Shown here piece by piece: positions 29,089 to 37,887 of a stretch of 64,000 bases of DNA. The position numbers and the translations under genes were made by a program. Source of the DNA: Actinomycetota bacterium (GTDB taxonomy: Bacteria; Actinomycetota; Thermoleophilia; Gaiellales; Gaiellaceae); NCBI GenBank assembly GCA_003161615.1, contig PMOB01000019.1, positions 229,971-293,970 on the forward strand. Reading direction: 5' to 3'. Below the pieces are notes generated by a model. The model made no database searches. It saw only the letters and a list, made by a program, of their open reading frames with translations, and was not told the DNA's origin. Numbering within the stretch: the stretch's first letter is position 1; every line of letters starts with the position of its first letter.

Positions 29089-30009
29089 ATGCGCGGCCGG
29101 AACTCCATCCACAGAATCCTCCGAGCGTGCGCGGCGGAGATCCCTGCGGTCGAGCGGACCCGGGCCCGCGCCCGGAGACGTTCATTCGAGGCGTCCGGCC
29201 GGAAGCCCTGGTCCCCGGGCTACGTCGCTTATCGAGACGACTACGTCTCGGCCGCATTGGCGGACGGTGACCTGCTCCGAGCCTTCCACGACGCGACGCC
29301 TCTTCCGGACGGCTACGGCATCGGCCTCGACGAGCGCTGCATCGAGCTCCCGTGGTTGTTCGCGCAGCTCGGCTGCGAGAGCGGCCGACTCCTGGATGCC
29401 GGCTCGACTCTCAACCACAGTCACCTCGTCCAGCGCCCCGAGCTCCAGATCCGGGAGCTTCACGTACTCACTCTGGCGCCCGAAGCGACGGCCTTCTGGC
29501 GCGACGGGATTTCCTACCTCTATGCCGACCTCCGCGAAATCCCGATCCGCGACGCCTACTACGACGACGTCGCGTCCATCTCGACGCTCGAGCACATCGG
29601 CCACGACAACGCGGTGTACGTCGCGGGGAGGAAGTCCTTCGAAGCCGGCGAGGGCGACCACCTCGACGCCGCGCGAGAGCTCGCGCGCGTGCTGAAGCCG
29701 GGCGGACGGCTGCTCGTGACAGTTCCGTTCGGGAAGGGACACGACTATGGAACGTTCCGCGTGTTCGACTCAACCTCGCTTGCGCAGCTCGTCGACGTTG
29801 TCCCCGGTACCGTCGAGTCCCGGAGCTTCTACCGCTATTCGCGCAACGGCTGGCAGATCGCAGACGAGGCTGCCTGCGCCGAGTCGGCGTACGCCGCGGA
29901 GGTCGCGCGCGCAGGAGCCGAGGGTCGTCCACCCGATCCGGAGCGGCTGGATGATGACCGCGCCGCCGCCGCGCGAGCGGTTGCCTGCGTCGAGTTCCGA
30001 AAGAGCTGA
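29089..30009 (+). CDS. Methyltransferase-like protein
   Basis: The 306-residue protein has a degenerate motif I, GRLLDAGSTLNHSHLV near 100. It keeps the motif IV region VASISTLEHIGHDN near 164 and LARVLKPGGRLLVTVPFG near 200, so it belongs to the SAM methyltransferase superfamily. The first glycine-rich loop is unusual (AGSTLN rather than GxGxG), which could alter SAM binding or reflect a divergent subfamily. It lies 16 bases after the GT2 in the acetyltransferase operon. Substrate unknown. Confidence 0.72.
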   Translation: MRGRNSIHRILRACAAEIPAVERTRARARRRSFEASGRKPWSPGYVAYRDDYVSAALADGDLLRAFHDATPLPDGYGIGLDERCIELPWLFAQLGCESGRLLDAGSTLNHSHLVQRPELQIRELHVLTLAPEATAFWRDGISYLYADLREIPIRDAYYDDVASISTLEHIGHDNAVYVAGRKSFEAGEGDHLDAARELARVLKPGGRLLVTVPFGKGHDYGTFRVFDSTSLAQLVDVVPGTVESRSFYRYSRNGWQIADEAACAESAYAAEVARAGAEGRPPDPERLDDDRAAAARAVACVEFRKS

Positions 30010-30018
30010 CCCCGCCGC

Positions 30019-31149
30019 TCAGGCGAGCGCTTCGCCCACGGCCTCGCACACGCGTCCGACCTGCTCGTCCGTCAGCGCGAGGCCGGACGGAAGGTAGAGC
30101 CCTTGCCGCGCGAGCCGTTCGGCGACGGGATACGACTCGTCGCGGAACAACCCGAGCTCGTGCAGCGCCGGCTGCTCGTGCATGCCGAGAAAGAACGGAC
30201 GCGTGTCGACGCCGCGCTCGAGCAGCCGCTCGGCGAACGCGGCTGCGTCGAGCCCCGTCGCCGCGTCGACGACGAGCCCGTACATCCAGAAGACGCTGCG
30301 CGCCCACGGCGCCTCGACGGGAAGCGTGAGCCCGTCGATGTCCGCGAGGCCGGCCGTGTACAGCGCCGCGACCTCGCGCTTCCGCGCCACGATCTCGTCC
30401 ACCCGCTCGAGTTGCGCCACGCCGAGCGCGGCCTGGAGGTTGGTGAGCCGGTAGTTGAACCCGAGCTCTGCGTGGTGGAAGCGCCGGTCGGCGTTGAAGC
30501 CGAGGTTGCGGAGCGAGCGGAGCCGCTCGGCGAGTGCATCGTCGTCAGTCACGACCATCCCGCCCTCCCCCGTCGTGACGAGCTTGTTCGCGTAGAAGCT
30601 GAACGTGCTCATCTCGCCGAAGCTGCCGCAGCGCCGCCATGTCATGTCGCTCGAGCGGTACGCGGCGCCGTGTGCCTCGGCCGCGTCCTCGATCATCCGC
30701 AGCCCGCGCCGGCCGGCGAGCTCGAGCACCGGGTCCATGTCGACCGGATGGCCGTAGATGTGCACCGGCATGATCGCCCGCGTCCTCTCCGTCACCAGTG
30801 ACTCGACCTGGCCGACGTCCATCGTCCAGAGCTCCGGATCGGAGTCGACGAGGACGGGGACGGCGCCGACGGCTAGAAGAGCCGTGATGCAGGAGACGAT
30901 CGTGAACGTCGGCACGATCACCTCGTCGCCGGGCTCGAGCGCGAGCGCCGCGACTGCGGCGTGGAGCGCGGTCGTGCCGTTGCTGACCGCGATCCCGTGG
31001 CGCCGCCCGCAGTACGCTGCCCAGCCCGCCTCGAACTCCTCGATGTAGCGGCCGGCGGACGAGATCCAGCCGCTGGAGACCGCCTCGGTCACGTACTCCA
31101 GCTCCCGCGCGCCGAGCTTCGGCTCGTTGACGGGGATCAGGTCGCTCAG
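30019..31149 (-). CDS. DegT/DnrJ/EryC1-family sugar aminotransferase, probable CTG start
   Basis: The 376-residue PLP enzyme has NGTTALHAAVAAL near 57, DAAEAHGA near 155 and PLP Lys189 in FYANKLVTTGEGG. The first canonical start is a GTG at 31092, but that would remove IPVNEPKLGARELEYV, the conserved family N-terminus. No ATG, GTG or TTG exists in frame upstream of that GTG. A CTG at 31149 forms a CTGA overlap with the cupin stop and has AAGGAG five bases before it. I therefore place the start there. The product probably aminates a 3- or 4-keto sugar nucleotide. Confidence 0.87.
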   Translation of the reverse strand: MSDLIPVNEPKLGARELEYVTEAVSSGWISSAGRYIEEFEAGWAAYCGRRHGIAVSNGTTALHAAVAALALEPGDEVIVPTFTIVSCITALLAVGAVPVLVDSDPELWTMDVGQVESLVTERTRAIMPVHIYGHPVDMDPVLELAGRRGLRMIEDAAEAHGAAYRSSDMTWRRCGSFGEMSTFSFYANKLVTTGEGGMVVTDDDALAERLRSLRNLGFNADRRFHHAELGFNYRLTNLQAALGVAQLERVDEIVARKREVAALYTAGLADIDGLTLPVEAPWARSVFWMYGLVVDAATGLDAAAFAERLLERGVDTRPFFLGMHEQPALHELGLFRDESYPVAERLARQGLYLPSGLALTDEQVGRVCEAVGEALA

Positions 31150-31541
31150 AACCGCTCCTTCTCGTCGAGCCCGGTGTACGGGCCCTGCTTCACCTCGAGC
31201 AGGACGGTGTCCTCGAGCATCCGGAACCCGTGGCCGCCGCCGACGATGAAGATGACGTCGCCCGCGCGCAGCTCCCGGGTCGCTACGTGCTGGCGATCGT
31301 GGTCGTAGAGGTCGATCTCGCAGCGGCCGGAGCGGACGACGAGCACCTCCGCGGTGCCGACGATCTGCCGCTCGAGCAGCTTGTGGTCGTGACGCGGGAT
31401 CTCGCCGCCCGCGGGATAGACCACGAAGCCGACCTGCAGGTTCAGCTCGGGCGGCGTGGGGAAGGTCGTCTCTGCCGGGTCGCCCGCGCCGGAGAGGAGC
31501 AGCGCGAGGAGCGGCCCTTCCGCCGGGATCCGCTCAAACAC
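31146..31541 (-). CDS. Small cupin-domain protein
   Basis: The 131-residue single-domain cupin shows motif 1 PRHDHKLLERQIVGTAEVLVV near 49 and motif 2 AGDVIFIVGGGHGFRML near 95, a pattern that usually binds a metal through His residues. The length is near that of dTDP-sugar isomerase cupins (FdtA/QdtA), but their signature is not visible and RmlC is clearly excluded. Position, translationally coupled to the aminotransferase downstream and overlapping the GT4 by eight bases, suggests sugar-nucleotide isomerisation or binding. This is inference. Confidence 0.75.
   Translation of the reverse strand: MFERIPAEGPLLALLLSGAGDPAETTFPTPPELNLQVGFVVYPAGGEIPRHDHKLLERQIVGTAEVLVVRSGRCEIDLYDHDRQHVATRELRAGDVIFIVGGGHGFRMLEDTVLLEVKQGPYTGLDEKERF
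31155..31160 (-). promoter_or_regulatory. Strong ribosome binding site AAGGAG for the CTG start
   Basis: AAGGAG lies within the last codons of the cupin gene and ends 5 bases before the CTG at 31149. This is the best Shine-Dalgarno match I noticed in the window and it decides the start of the aminotransferase. Confidence 0.65.
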
Positions 31542-32787
31542 GGGCCGACTCCGGCGACTGGCAGACGAGTGCGCCCGCCTGGTCGAGGACGGCGCCGAGT
31601 CGTCGCCCGTACTCGTCGCGCGTGTAGAGGGCGAGCCGCTCGCGGCCGCGCCGGGCGAGCTCAGCGCGCAGCTCCTCGTCCAGCCAGACTCGCCGGATCG
31701 CCTCAGTGAGCGCCTCCAGCGATTCCGGGTCGACGAGCAGCGCCGCGTCGCCGGCCTGCTCCCGGACGCCGCGGATATCGGAGGTGATGACGGGACAATC
31801 GAGCGCCCACGCCTCAAGAACGGGGATGTTCGTCGGCCCGAAGAAGGTCGGCATGACCAGCGCGACGGCCTCAGAGTAGAGCGCAGCGACGTCCGCCGCC
31901 GGCACGTAGCCGAGATGGTGGAGGCGCCGCTCGAGGCCGAGCTCGCGCGCCCGCGTGAACAGTTCCGCATGGTTACGCTCGCGCACCTCGCCGACGGCGG
32001 AGCCGACGAGGACGAGCTCGGCATCCTCGACATGCGCAAGCGCCTCGACGATCAGGCGATGGTTCTTGTGCGGCCAGAACTGCGCCGGATAGAAGAGGAA
32101 TCGCTCGGGCAGACGGTGATCGCGGCGCACGCGCGCACGATCGTCGTCCGTCACGGCGGTCGGGGCGCCCGGAAGGAAGGGGAGAACCGCGATCCGATCC
32201 GGCGTGATCCGGTCGGCGTAGAACTCGAGCACATCCTCCTTGCCGACCTCGGAGTCAACGAGGATCAGCTCGGCCTCCTCGATGCCGCTGCCGAAGAGGT
32301 ACTCGCGCTCCGCCAGCTCGGAGCCGCTGAACTCGGGGAACTCGGGGTGGCGGCGATGCATGAGGTCGTGCACGGCGAGGACGTACGGCGTCCCCGCTTC
32401 GAAGGCGAACGGCGACGTGAAGGGGTAGACGACGAGATCGATCCCCAGCCGCTCGTGCCAGGCCCGGATGTCCGGCCGGCGACGTGCCGCGCCCGTCGGC
32501 CCGCCGCGCTGCTCGCGCCAACGATGTCGGTGGCGATCGGGCGCGAGCTGTTTCGCCACGCGGAAGGCACGGCGGCGAAGAGAACCCGACGTCAGCGGCG
32601 CAATCTCCCACTCGACGCCGCCGAGCAGTGGATCGCCGGCGCGGAGCTCGTCCGCGAGGACGACGAACTCCTCCTTGCGCTCGTCGCGCAGCTCCGCCAG
32701 CACGCTCAGCATCGTCTGACCGTACTGGTACGCGCCGCCGCCGGACTCGTTCGTCAGCAGCGCGATCCCGATGCGCAACGGGGCCAT
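31534..32787 (-). CDS. Glycosyltransferase family 4
   Basis: The 417-residue GT-B enzyme opens with MAPLRIGIALLTNESGGGAYQYG. The donor site includes FLFYPAQFWPHKNHRLIVEALAH near 228, VAALYSEAVALVMPTFFGPTNIPVLEAWALDCPVI near 310 and a C-terminal PESLEALTEAI helix. This subgroup (FYPAQFWPHKNH) is common in O-antigen and mannan loci. It is the first gene of an operon with the cupin and aminotransferase. A TAAGCT lies 10 bases before the ATG, a little far for a leaderless start. Confidence 0.88.
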   Translation of the reverse strand: MAPLRIGIALLTNESGGGAYQYGQTMLSVLAELRDERKEEFVVLADELRAGDPLLGGVEWEIAPLTSGSLRRRAFRVAKQLAPDRHRHRWREQRGGPTGAARRRPDIRAWHERLGIDLVVYPFTSPFAFEAGTPYVLAVHDLMHRRHPEFPEFSGSELAEREYLFGSGIEEAELILVDSEVGKEDVLEFYADRITPDRIAVLPFLPGAPTAVTDDDRARVRRDHRLPERFLFYPAQFWPHKNHRLIVEALAHVEDAELVLVGSAVGEVRERNHAELFTRARELGLERRLHHLGYVPAADVAALYSEAVALVMPTFFGPTNIPVLEAWALDCPVITSDIRGVREQAGDAALLVDPESLEALTEAIRRVWLDEELRAELARRGRERLALYTRDEYGRRLGAVLDQAGALVCQSPESARV

Positions 32788-32825
32788 GATGGGAACGAGC
32801 TTACGGCCGCGGTGGCGTCGAGCGC

Positions 32826-34247
32826 CTAGAACGCGCCGCGTCGGCCGAAGACCGCAGGAAGCGTCAGGAGGACGATCCGGAAGTCACGCGTGAGCGAGAG
32901 GTTCTCGACGTACTCCCGCTCGACAGCCAGCCGCTCGGCGAAGCTGAGCTCGCCACGCCCGTAGACCTGCATCGGGCCGGTCAGGCCCGGCTTCACCGCG
33001 AGCCGGAACTGGTGCTCCGGCTCATAGCGCTCGACGAGGTCGAGCTGCTCGGGCCGCGGCCCGACGATCGACATGTCGCCGCGTAGGACGTTCACGAGCT
33101 GCGGCAGCTCGTCGATGCTCATCTTCCGCAGGAACCGCCCGACGCGGGTGACACGCGGGTCGTTCGGGAGCTTGAACATCGGATCCGCGAGCTTCTCGAG
33201 CGGCACGAGCTCCGGCAGCATCGCCTCCGCGTCGCGGACCATCGTCCTGAACTTGATCATCTCGAAGGGGCGCCCTTCCTCGCCGCCACGCGTCTGGCGG
33301 AAGAAGATCGGGAAGCCGCTGTCGAGGACGATCGCCAGCGCGGCGAGGATGAGTAGCGGGGAGACGACGAGGAGCCCGAGCAGCGCCCCGAACACGTCGA
33401 ACGCGCGCTTCAGCGCGCGCGTGACACGGGAGATGTCCCACGTGTTGTAGTCGAGGAGCGGCAGGTCGGCGATGTGCCCAAGGTGGGTCGCCGTCCCGAA
33501 CATGCCGCGGGTCGGCGGCACGACGGTGAGCTTGACGCCGCGGAGCCGGCACGCCGGCAGCAGCTGCTCGAGCACTTCCTCGCTCAGCTCGCTGCAGGCG
33601 ACGATGATCCTGTCGACGCCGTCGAGCTCGTCGAGCTGGTCGCCAAGGTCGTTGCAGTTCGCGACCTCCCCGACGACCTCGGCGTGGATGTCGGGGAAGA
33701 GCTCGAGCTTGCGGACGACCGCCTCTGCCAGGGGGCCGTCTCCCACGATGAACACGCGCTGCGGCGGAGTCACGCGGCGCCAGAGCGCACGGGCAGTCGC
33801 GCGGAAGAGGAAGCCGAGTCCGATCGCCGCCCCCCAGACGACGAGCCGGTTCCTGGAGCTCATGTCGAGCGACGGGAACGGGGCGGTGAGCAACGTCAGG
33901 AACGCCGTGGCTCCGAACGCCCAGCCGATGATCCAGGGCAGTTCGTCGACCGTCAGGTGCCGCAGCGTCCGGTGGTCGCGGTCGTAGAGGCCGGCGATCT
34001 TCGCGGTCACGATCCAGGCCGGGGCCGAGAGAAGGAGGAGGAGGGCGATGTTGGCGCCACCGCCGGAGAGCAGGACGACGAGCGAGATGCCGAGGACGGT
34101 CGCGACGTCCGCGGTCGCGATCACCCGCCGGAGAAGCGCATCGCGGCCGTGACGCGTCTCGATCCGGTGCGCGACAAGCCCGGCCTCCGTCGTTCCGCTG
34201 GCCGTCTCGCTGCGTGCCGAACCGATACTGATCTCGAGCTCGCTCAT
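32826..34247 (-). CDS. Full-length initiating polyprenyl glycosylphosphotransferase (WbaP/CpsE-like)
   Basis: The 473-residue protein has four to five N-terminal membrane helices (about 45-165), a Rossmann-like CoA-binding region with VFIVGDGPLAEAVV near 180, another helix (VFGALLGLLVVSPLLILAALAI), then the catalytic domain. FRQTRGGEEG, FEMIKFRTMV, the Asp-Glu in MSIDELPQL, SIVGPRPEQ and KPGLTGPMQVYGRG are all present. It starts glycan repeat units on undecaprenyl phosphate. The ATG at 34247 is favoured by a GGGGGA stretch just before it; a start at 34298 is possible. Its presence beside the short enzyme at 4391 suggests two assembly routes. Confidence 0.92.
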   Translation of the reverse strand: MSELEISIGSARSETASGTTEAGLVAHRIETRHGRDALLRRVIATADVATVLGISLVVLLSGGGANIALLLLLSAPAWIVTAKIAGLYDRDHRTLRHLTVDELPWIIGWAFGATAFLTLLTAPFPSLDMSSRNRLVVWGAAIGLGFLFRATARALWRRVTPPQRVFIVGDGPLAEAVVRKLELFPDIHAEVVGEVANCNDLGDQLDELDGVDRIIVACSELSEEVLEQLLPACRLRGVKLTVVPPTRGMFGTATHLGHIADLPLLDYNTWDISRVTRALKRAFDVFGALLGLLVVSPLLILAALAIVLDSGFPIFFRQTRGGEEGRPFEMIKFRTMVRDAEAMLPELVPLEKLADPMFKLPNDPRVTRVGRFLRKMSIDELPQLVNVLRGDMSIVGPRPEQLDLVERYEPEHQFRLAVKPGLTGPMQVYGRGELSFAERLAVEREYVENLSLTRDFRIVLLTLPAVFGRRGAF

Positions 34248-34332
34248 TCCCCCGCTTCCCGTCAGGACTCGCCCCGGAAGCCCGAGTCCGGTTGCCAAGA
34301 ATGTATCGGGCTGCTTGTTAATTCGGGGTTAA

Positions 34333-36255
34333 TCACGGCGATCCCGCCTGGAGAGTCGGTTCGAGTGGGTTGAGCAGCCGCGCTTCGTCGAGTTCCCGCC
34401 TCGCCTGGAGGATCTGACCGCGCCGAACGTCGAGCGACGCGGCGTCTGCCCACAGGAACCAGTAGTCGTGTGAACGGCGAATCGCGTCGCCTAGATACGT
34501 GCGCGCCTCTGCGTTGAGTCCTTCCTGCTCGTCGATGAGCCCCAGCTGGAGATACGCGGACGAAGCCCAAGGCTCGACCTCCTTCGCCGCGAGCGCCTCG
34601 GACTTCGCGCGGGCGAGATTCCCGTTCGCGTCGGCTGTCCGGCTGTGCGCGAGGTGGAGCCCGGCGGCGAGAATCACGATCTGGGGGACGATTGCCGCCA
34701 CGGCCAGTAGGGCGAGCAGCGGCCGCCCGAGCTCGAAGCGTCCCCACGGGACCGCGCGACTCGACGGCAGCGCGCCGAGCGTGAGACCGAGGGCGCCGAC
34801 GCCGACCATTGCGATGCCCGACAGCTGCCAGACCCAGTCGTAGGCCGCCGCGGCGAAGAAGGCGATGCCGCAGGCGGCCAGCCCCGCGATCGTCGGGCTG
34901 CGCAGGAGGAGAGACGCCCGCACGGCCCCGGCGACGGCGACCAGCACGGCGGCGGCGAGGAGCAGCAGGCCGATGATTCCCAGCTCCCCGAGTGTCTCGA
35001 GGTAGAGGGAGTGGGCGTACTGGGAGTAGAGGCCGATCGGGCGGTGCTCGAGCCACCAGTACAGGTACGACCCCGCGCCACCGCCGTTGAGCGGGTGGGC
35101 ACGGAACTGCGATACGGCGTCCGTCCAGAGCTGCCAGCGGCCGCTACCGGAGCTCGAGAGCAGGTGCGAGGTGACGAAGTTGCTCGAGCCGGAGTAGTTC
35201 GCCTGCGTCTTGAACTCCTCGAAGCGGCGCACCGGATGGGCGAGGACGATGCCCACGAGCACGGCGACGACGAGCACGCCTGCCGTCGCCCAGCCGACGA
35301 CAGCCCGTGGAGCCGGCAGGCGGCGTCCAAGCTCTGCGATCCCGAGCCAGACGAGAGCCCCACCGACGGCGATCAGGAACACCGCGAGCGCGGCGACATG
35401 GCCCTGGTGGTCGCCGAGCGCCGTGGACATCTGGCCCTCGATCAGCGCTCGCCGCGAATGGATGAAGAAGACCGCGAGGACGAAGGCGACGCCCGTCAAC
35501 GCCGTCGCGGCCAGTGCCGTCCAGCGGTTGGACGTCAGAACGAGGTAGAGGACGATCGCCACCGCCGCCGCGGCGAACGCGCCGCGCGACGAGGTCAGGT
35601 ACATGTCGGCGGCGATGACGGGCAAGGGCAGCGCTGCGAGCGCGCTGGCGACCCGGCTCCGGCGCGAGACCATGATCGACAGCAGGAGGGGAAGGGCCAG
35701 CGCGGACTCGATCCCGAGCCCGTTCCAATAGCCGAGCGGGAAGCTCAACCGCACGTAGAGCGGATTGAGGAGCTCCGCCCCGCCGGTCGAGCCGGGGAAC
35801 GTACTTGGAAAGACGCGGCTCAGGAACGCGACGATCGCGATCCCGGCCAGGGCGAGCGCGATGCCGCCAACGAGCCACGAGGCCGGCACGAGCCGGCCCA
35901 GCGCGATCGCGAGGATCAGCACGGCGACGTAGAGGGAAACCTGGTTGAACTGCTCGAAGGCGCGCTCCCCGTCCGGTGTCCAGCTCATCGAGAGCAGGAT
36001 CCACAGCGCGTAAAGCGCGAGTAAAATCGGCGCGGCGACCGCGAGCCGGCTGATCTGCGCGCGCGCCGTCCAGAGCGTGAGCGCCGCGCCTACCCCGATC
36101 AGCCACCAGGCGGCAATAGCGGCGTACGCGCGGGTCGTAGTGGCAAAACCGCCGTCCGTGTACGAGAGGAGGAAGACGGAGAGGCTGACCGCGAACGCAG
36201 CACTCGCGTTACGAACCAACGCAAGCCGGTCTTCCGCCCCCCAAGTCGCCAACAC
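34333..36255 (-). CDS. O-antigen ligase-like membrane protein with C-terminal TPR-like tail
   Basis: The 640-residue protein has about 12 hydrophobic spans. A large external loop after residue 360 contains SGSGRWQLWTDAVSQFRAHPLNGGGAGSY and a conserved His-Ser-Leu in YAHSLYLETLGELGIIGL, the Wzy_C signature. Residues about 540-635 are soluble with TPR-like helices (AYLQLGLIDEQEGLNAEARTYL). This build is common in Gram-positive ligase/polymerase proteins. It shares a 21-base divergent gap and a symmetric -10 sequence with the plus-strand gene at 36277. Confidence 0.83.
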   Translation of the reverse strand: MLATWGAEDRLALVRNASAAFAVSLSVFLLSYTDGGFATTTRAYAAIAAWWLIGVGAALTLWTARAQISRLAVAAPILLALYALWILLSMSWTPDGERAFEQFNQVSLYVAVLILAIALGRLVPASWLVGGIALALAGIAIVAFLSRVFPSTFPGSTGGAELLNPLYVRLSFPLGYWNGLGIESALALPLLLSIMVSRRSRVASALAALPLPVIAADMYLTSSRGAFAAAAVAIVLYLVLTSNRWTALAATALTGVAFVLAVFFIHSRRALIEGQMSTALGDHQGHVAALAVFLIAVGGALVWLGIAELGRRLPAPRAVVGWATAGVLVVAVLVGIVLAHPVRRFEEFKTQANYSGSSNFVTSHLLSSSGSGRWQLWTDAVSQFRAHPLNGGGAGSYLYWWLEHRPIGLYSQYAHSLYLETLGELGIIGLLLLAAAVLVAVAGAVRASLLLRSPTIAGLAACGIAFFAAAAYDWVWQLSGIAMVGVGALGLTLGALPSSRAVPWGRFELGRPLLALLAVAAIVPQIVILAAGLHLAHSRTADANGNLARAKSEALAAKEVEPWASSAYLQLGLIDEQEGLNAEARTYLGDAIRRSHDYWFLWADAASLDVRRGQILQARRELDEARLLNPLEPTLQAGSP

Positions 36256-36262
36256 GGTTGGC

Positions 36263-36269
36263 TACAGTA
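36263..36269. promoter_or_regulatory. Symmetric bidirectional -10 element
   Basis: The core CTACAGTAG (36262-36270) is its own reverse complement around A36266. Read rightward it gives TACAGT, 8 bases before the GTG at 36277. Read leftward it gives TACTGT, 8 bases before the GTG at 36255. The two start codons are symmetric about the same base. Confidence 0.6.
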
Positions 36270-36276
36270 GCGGTGC

Positions 36277-36744
36277 GTGATTCGCCGCGTGCCGCATCTC
36301 GCACTCGCCTTGCTCGCCGTCGCCGCGTTGCTGTCGCCCCCTGCGCTCGCGAGTGGCGGCAAGCCCAAGAAGCACAAGCATTCGTCGGACTGCGGCACGA
36401 GCGCCCTGTGCGTCTACCACGAGCCCAATCCGACCGCGAGCGGCGGGTACGTGACGGTAGGCGGAAAGGCAGTTCCCCTCTCGGCTGCCCTCGCCGCGGA
36501 ACTCGCAAAGCTCGGCGGTAAGGATGCACGCGTGCTCCAGGCGATCGCGACCTCGCGGACCTTCGGCGCGGCCGGGCGACCGACCACCGGGGCGACGAAC
36601 GGCCCCGTGAGCTCTCCCGGCGCGCTCCTCGCGGCGCTCGATCTCGGGCCAGGCCCGATCGCGCTCTTCGCGACGCTCCTTTTGGGAGCGACGGCGTTCG
36701 CCGTCGGCCGCGCGCTACGCCGCCGGCGCGCCGGTAACTCCTAG
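36277..36744 (+). CDS. Secreted or membrane-anchored small protein, unknown function
   Basis: The 155-residue protein has a signal peptide (about 1-25, ending PALASGG), a Lys/His-rich stretch, two Cys residues in SDCGTSALCVYHE, a low-complexity middle and a C-terminal membrane helix (about 128-147) followed by the basic tail RALRRRRAGNS. No LPxTG motif is present, so sortase anchoring is not indicated; the helix may anchor it directly. I do not recognise a family. Its 3' end overlaps the convergent GT4 by 30 bases. Confidence 0.68.
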   Translation: MIRRVPHLALALLAVAALLSPPALASGGKPKKHKHSSDCGTSALCVYHEPNPTASGGYVTVGGKAVPLSAALAAELAKLGGKDARVLQAIATSRTFGAAGRPTTGATNGPVSSPGALLAALDLGPGPIALFATLLLGATAFAVGRALRRRRAGNS

Positions 36745-37884
36745 AACCTCCTCGAAGCGCGACGCGATCGCGTCGATGTCGAACGCGGCCTCCGCGTAGG
36801 CCCGCGCACGCTCGCCGAGCTCGCGGCGTCGTTCCTCGTCTGCGAGGAGCTCTGCCGCGGCGGCGACGAGGGCTGCCCCGTCTGACGGCGGCACAACGAT
36901 TCCGCCGCCGCTTCGCTCGACGACGCGCGCTGCGAGGTTGTCCGCCGCGACCGAGACGAGAAGCGGCCGGCCGGCGCAGAGGTACGTGAGCACCTTCGAC
37001 GGGACGGAGAAGCCCGCGGCCGTCGGGTCGAGCAGCGCGACGAGGACGTCGGCGGAACCGAGCACCTCCGCCAGCCGCTCGTAGGGCTGGTACGGGAGGA
37101 CGCGGAGTGCGGGCTCGGCCTGCTCGGTTAGCCACGCCGCGCCGGGGCCTTCCGAGACCACGACGACGAGCGCGTCGCGCGCGCCTGCCCAGCGGGCGAG
37201 GTCGAGCAGGAGGCTCGGGTCGTGCTTGACGCCGAGCGCGCCTGAGTAGAGAAAGACAAAGCACCCGTCGAGCCCCTGCTCCGCCGACCAGGCATTGACG
37301 CGCGGCACGACCGACAACTCGTCGAGCGGCGCCCAGTTCTCGATCACCTCGACGCGCGAGGAGTCGATGCCCCAGCGGCGCAGCAGGGGCAGGAAGTCCT
37401 CGGAGATGACGACGACGCCGTCGCTCCGGCGCAGAAGGCGGCGTTCCAGCAGCCCGGCCGCCCAGCCGGCGGCGCCCCCCGCCACGCGCCGCGCCGCGGC
37501 GCTGATCACGTCCTGCTGCCAGAAGACGAAGCGCGCGCCGGCCGCATGCGTCGCGCGGAGCAGCGCGCGCTGGACGAGGAGCGGCGCGTTCGAGGAGAGG
37601 GCGACGTCGGGGCCGAAGGCGGCGATCTTCCCCGCGAGCTCGCGTCCCGTCGCGCGCTCATGGCGGATGCGCCGCGGGATGTCGTACTTCGCGAACTCCC
37701 CTTCCACTGCGACCGAGTCGAACACGAGTCCCGGGGAATCCCCGTCGACGCGAGCGAGGTTTCCCTTGCCGGCGACAAATGACCGGCAGTGGAGGTGGAG
37801 GACGTCGTGGCCGCGCCCGGCGAGCGCGCGGGCGAGCTGCGCCGGGAAGGCGTAGCCGACGTAGTCGTGGACGACGATGCGCAA
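36715..37884 (-). CDS. Glycosyltransferase family 4
   Basis: The 389-residue protein begins RIVVHDYVGYAFPAQLARALA, and GGAAGWAAGLLERRLLRRSDGVVVISEDF lies near 130. The GT4 donor region includes FLYSGALGVKHDPSLLLDLA near 210 and PYQPYERLAEVLGSADVLVALLDPTAAGFSVPSKVLTYLCAGRP near 265, which matches WcaI/WbuB-type transferases. The start appears to be a TTG, three bases after the dehydratase stop. It is last in the gmd-rmlA-rmlB operon, so it may use one of the sugar nucleotides made by that operon. Confidence 0.86.
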   Translation of the reverse strand: MRIVVHDYVGYAFPAQLARALAGRGHDVLHLHCRSFVAGKGNLARVDGDSPGLVFDSVAVEGEFAKYDIPRRIRHERATGRELAGKIAAFGPDVALSSNAPLLVQRALLRATHAAGARFVFWQQDVISAAARRVAGGAAGWAAGLLERRLLRRSDGVVVISEDFLPLLRRWGIDSSRVEVIENWAPLDELSVVPRVNAWSAEQGLDGCFVFLYSGALGVKHDPSLLLDLARWAGARDALVVVVSEGPGAAWLTEQAEPALRVLPYQPYERLAEVLGSADVLVALLDPTAAGFSVPSKVLTYLCAGRPLLVSVAADNLAARVVERSGGGIVVPPSDGAALVAAAAELLADEERRRELGERARAYAEAAFDIDAIASRFEEVLGVTGAPAA

Positions 37885-37887
37885 GGC

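Noticed and set aside
31146..31541. RmlC (dTDP-4-keto-rhamnose epimerase) for the cupin
   Set aside because: The protein is 131 residues with a single cupin and lacks the RmlC catalytic His-Asp region and typical length of about 180.
34248..34298. Earlier start for the full-length initiating transferase
   Set aside because: Seventeen extra residues have no family counterpart, and the ATG at 34247 has a G-rich ribosome site directly before it.
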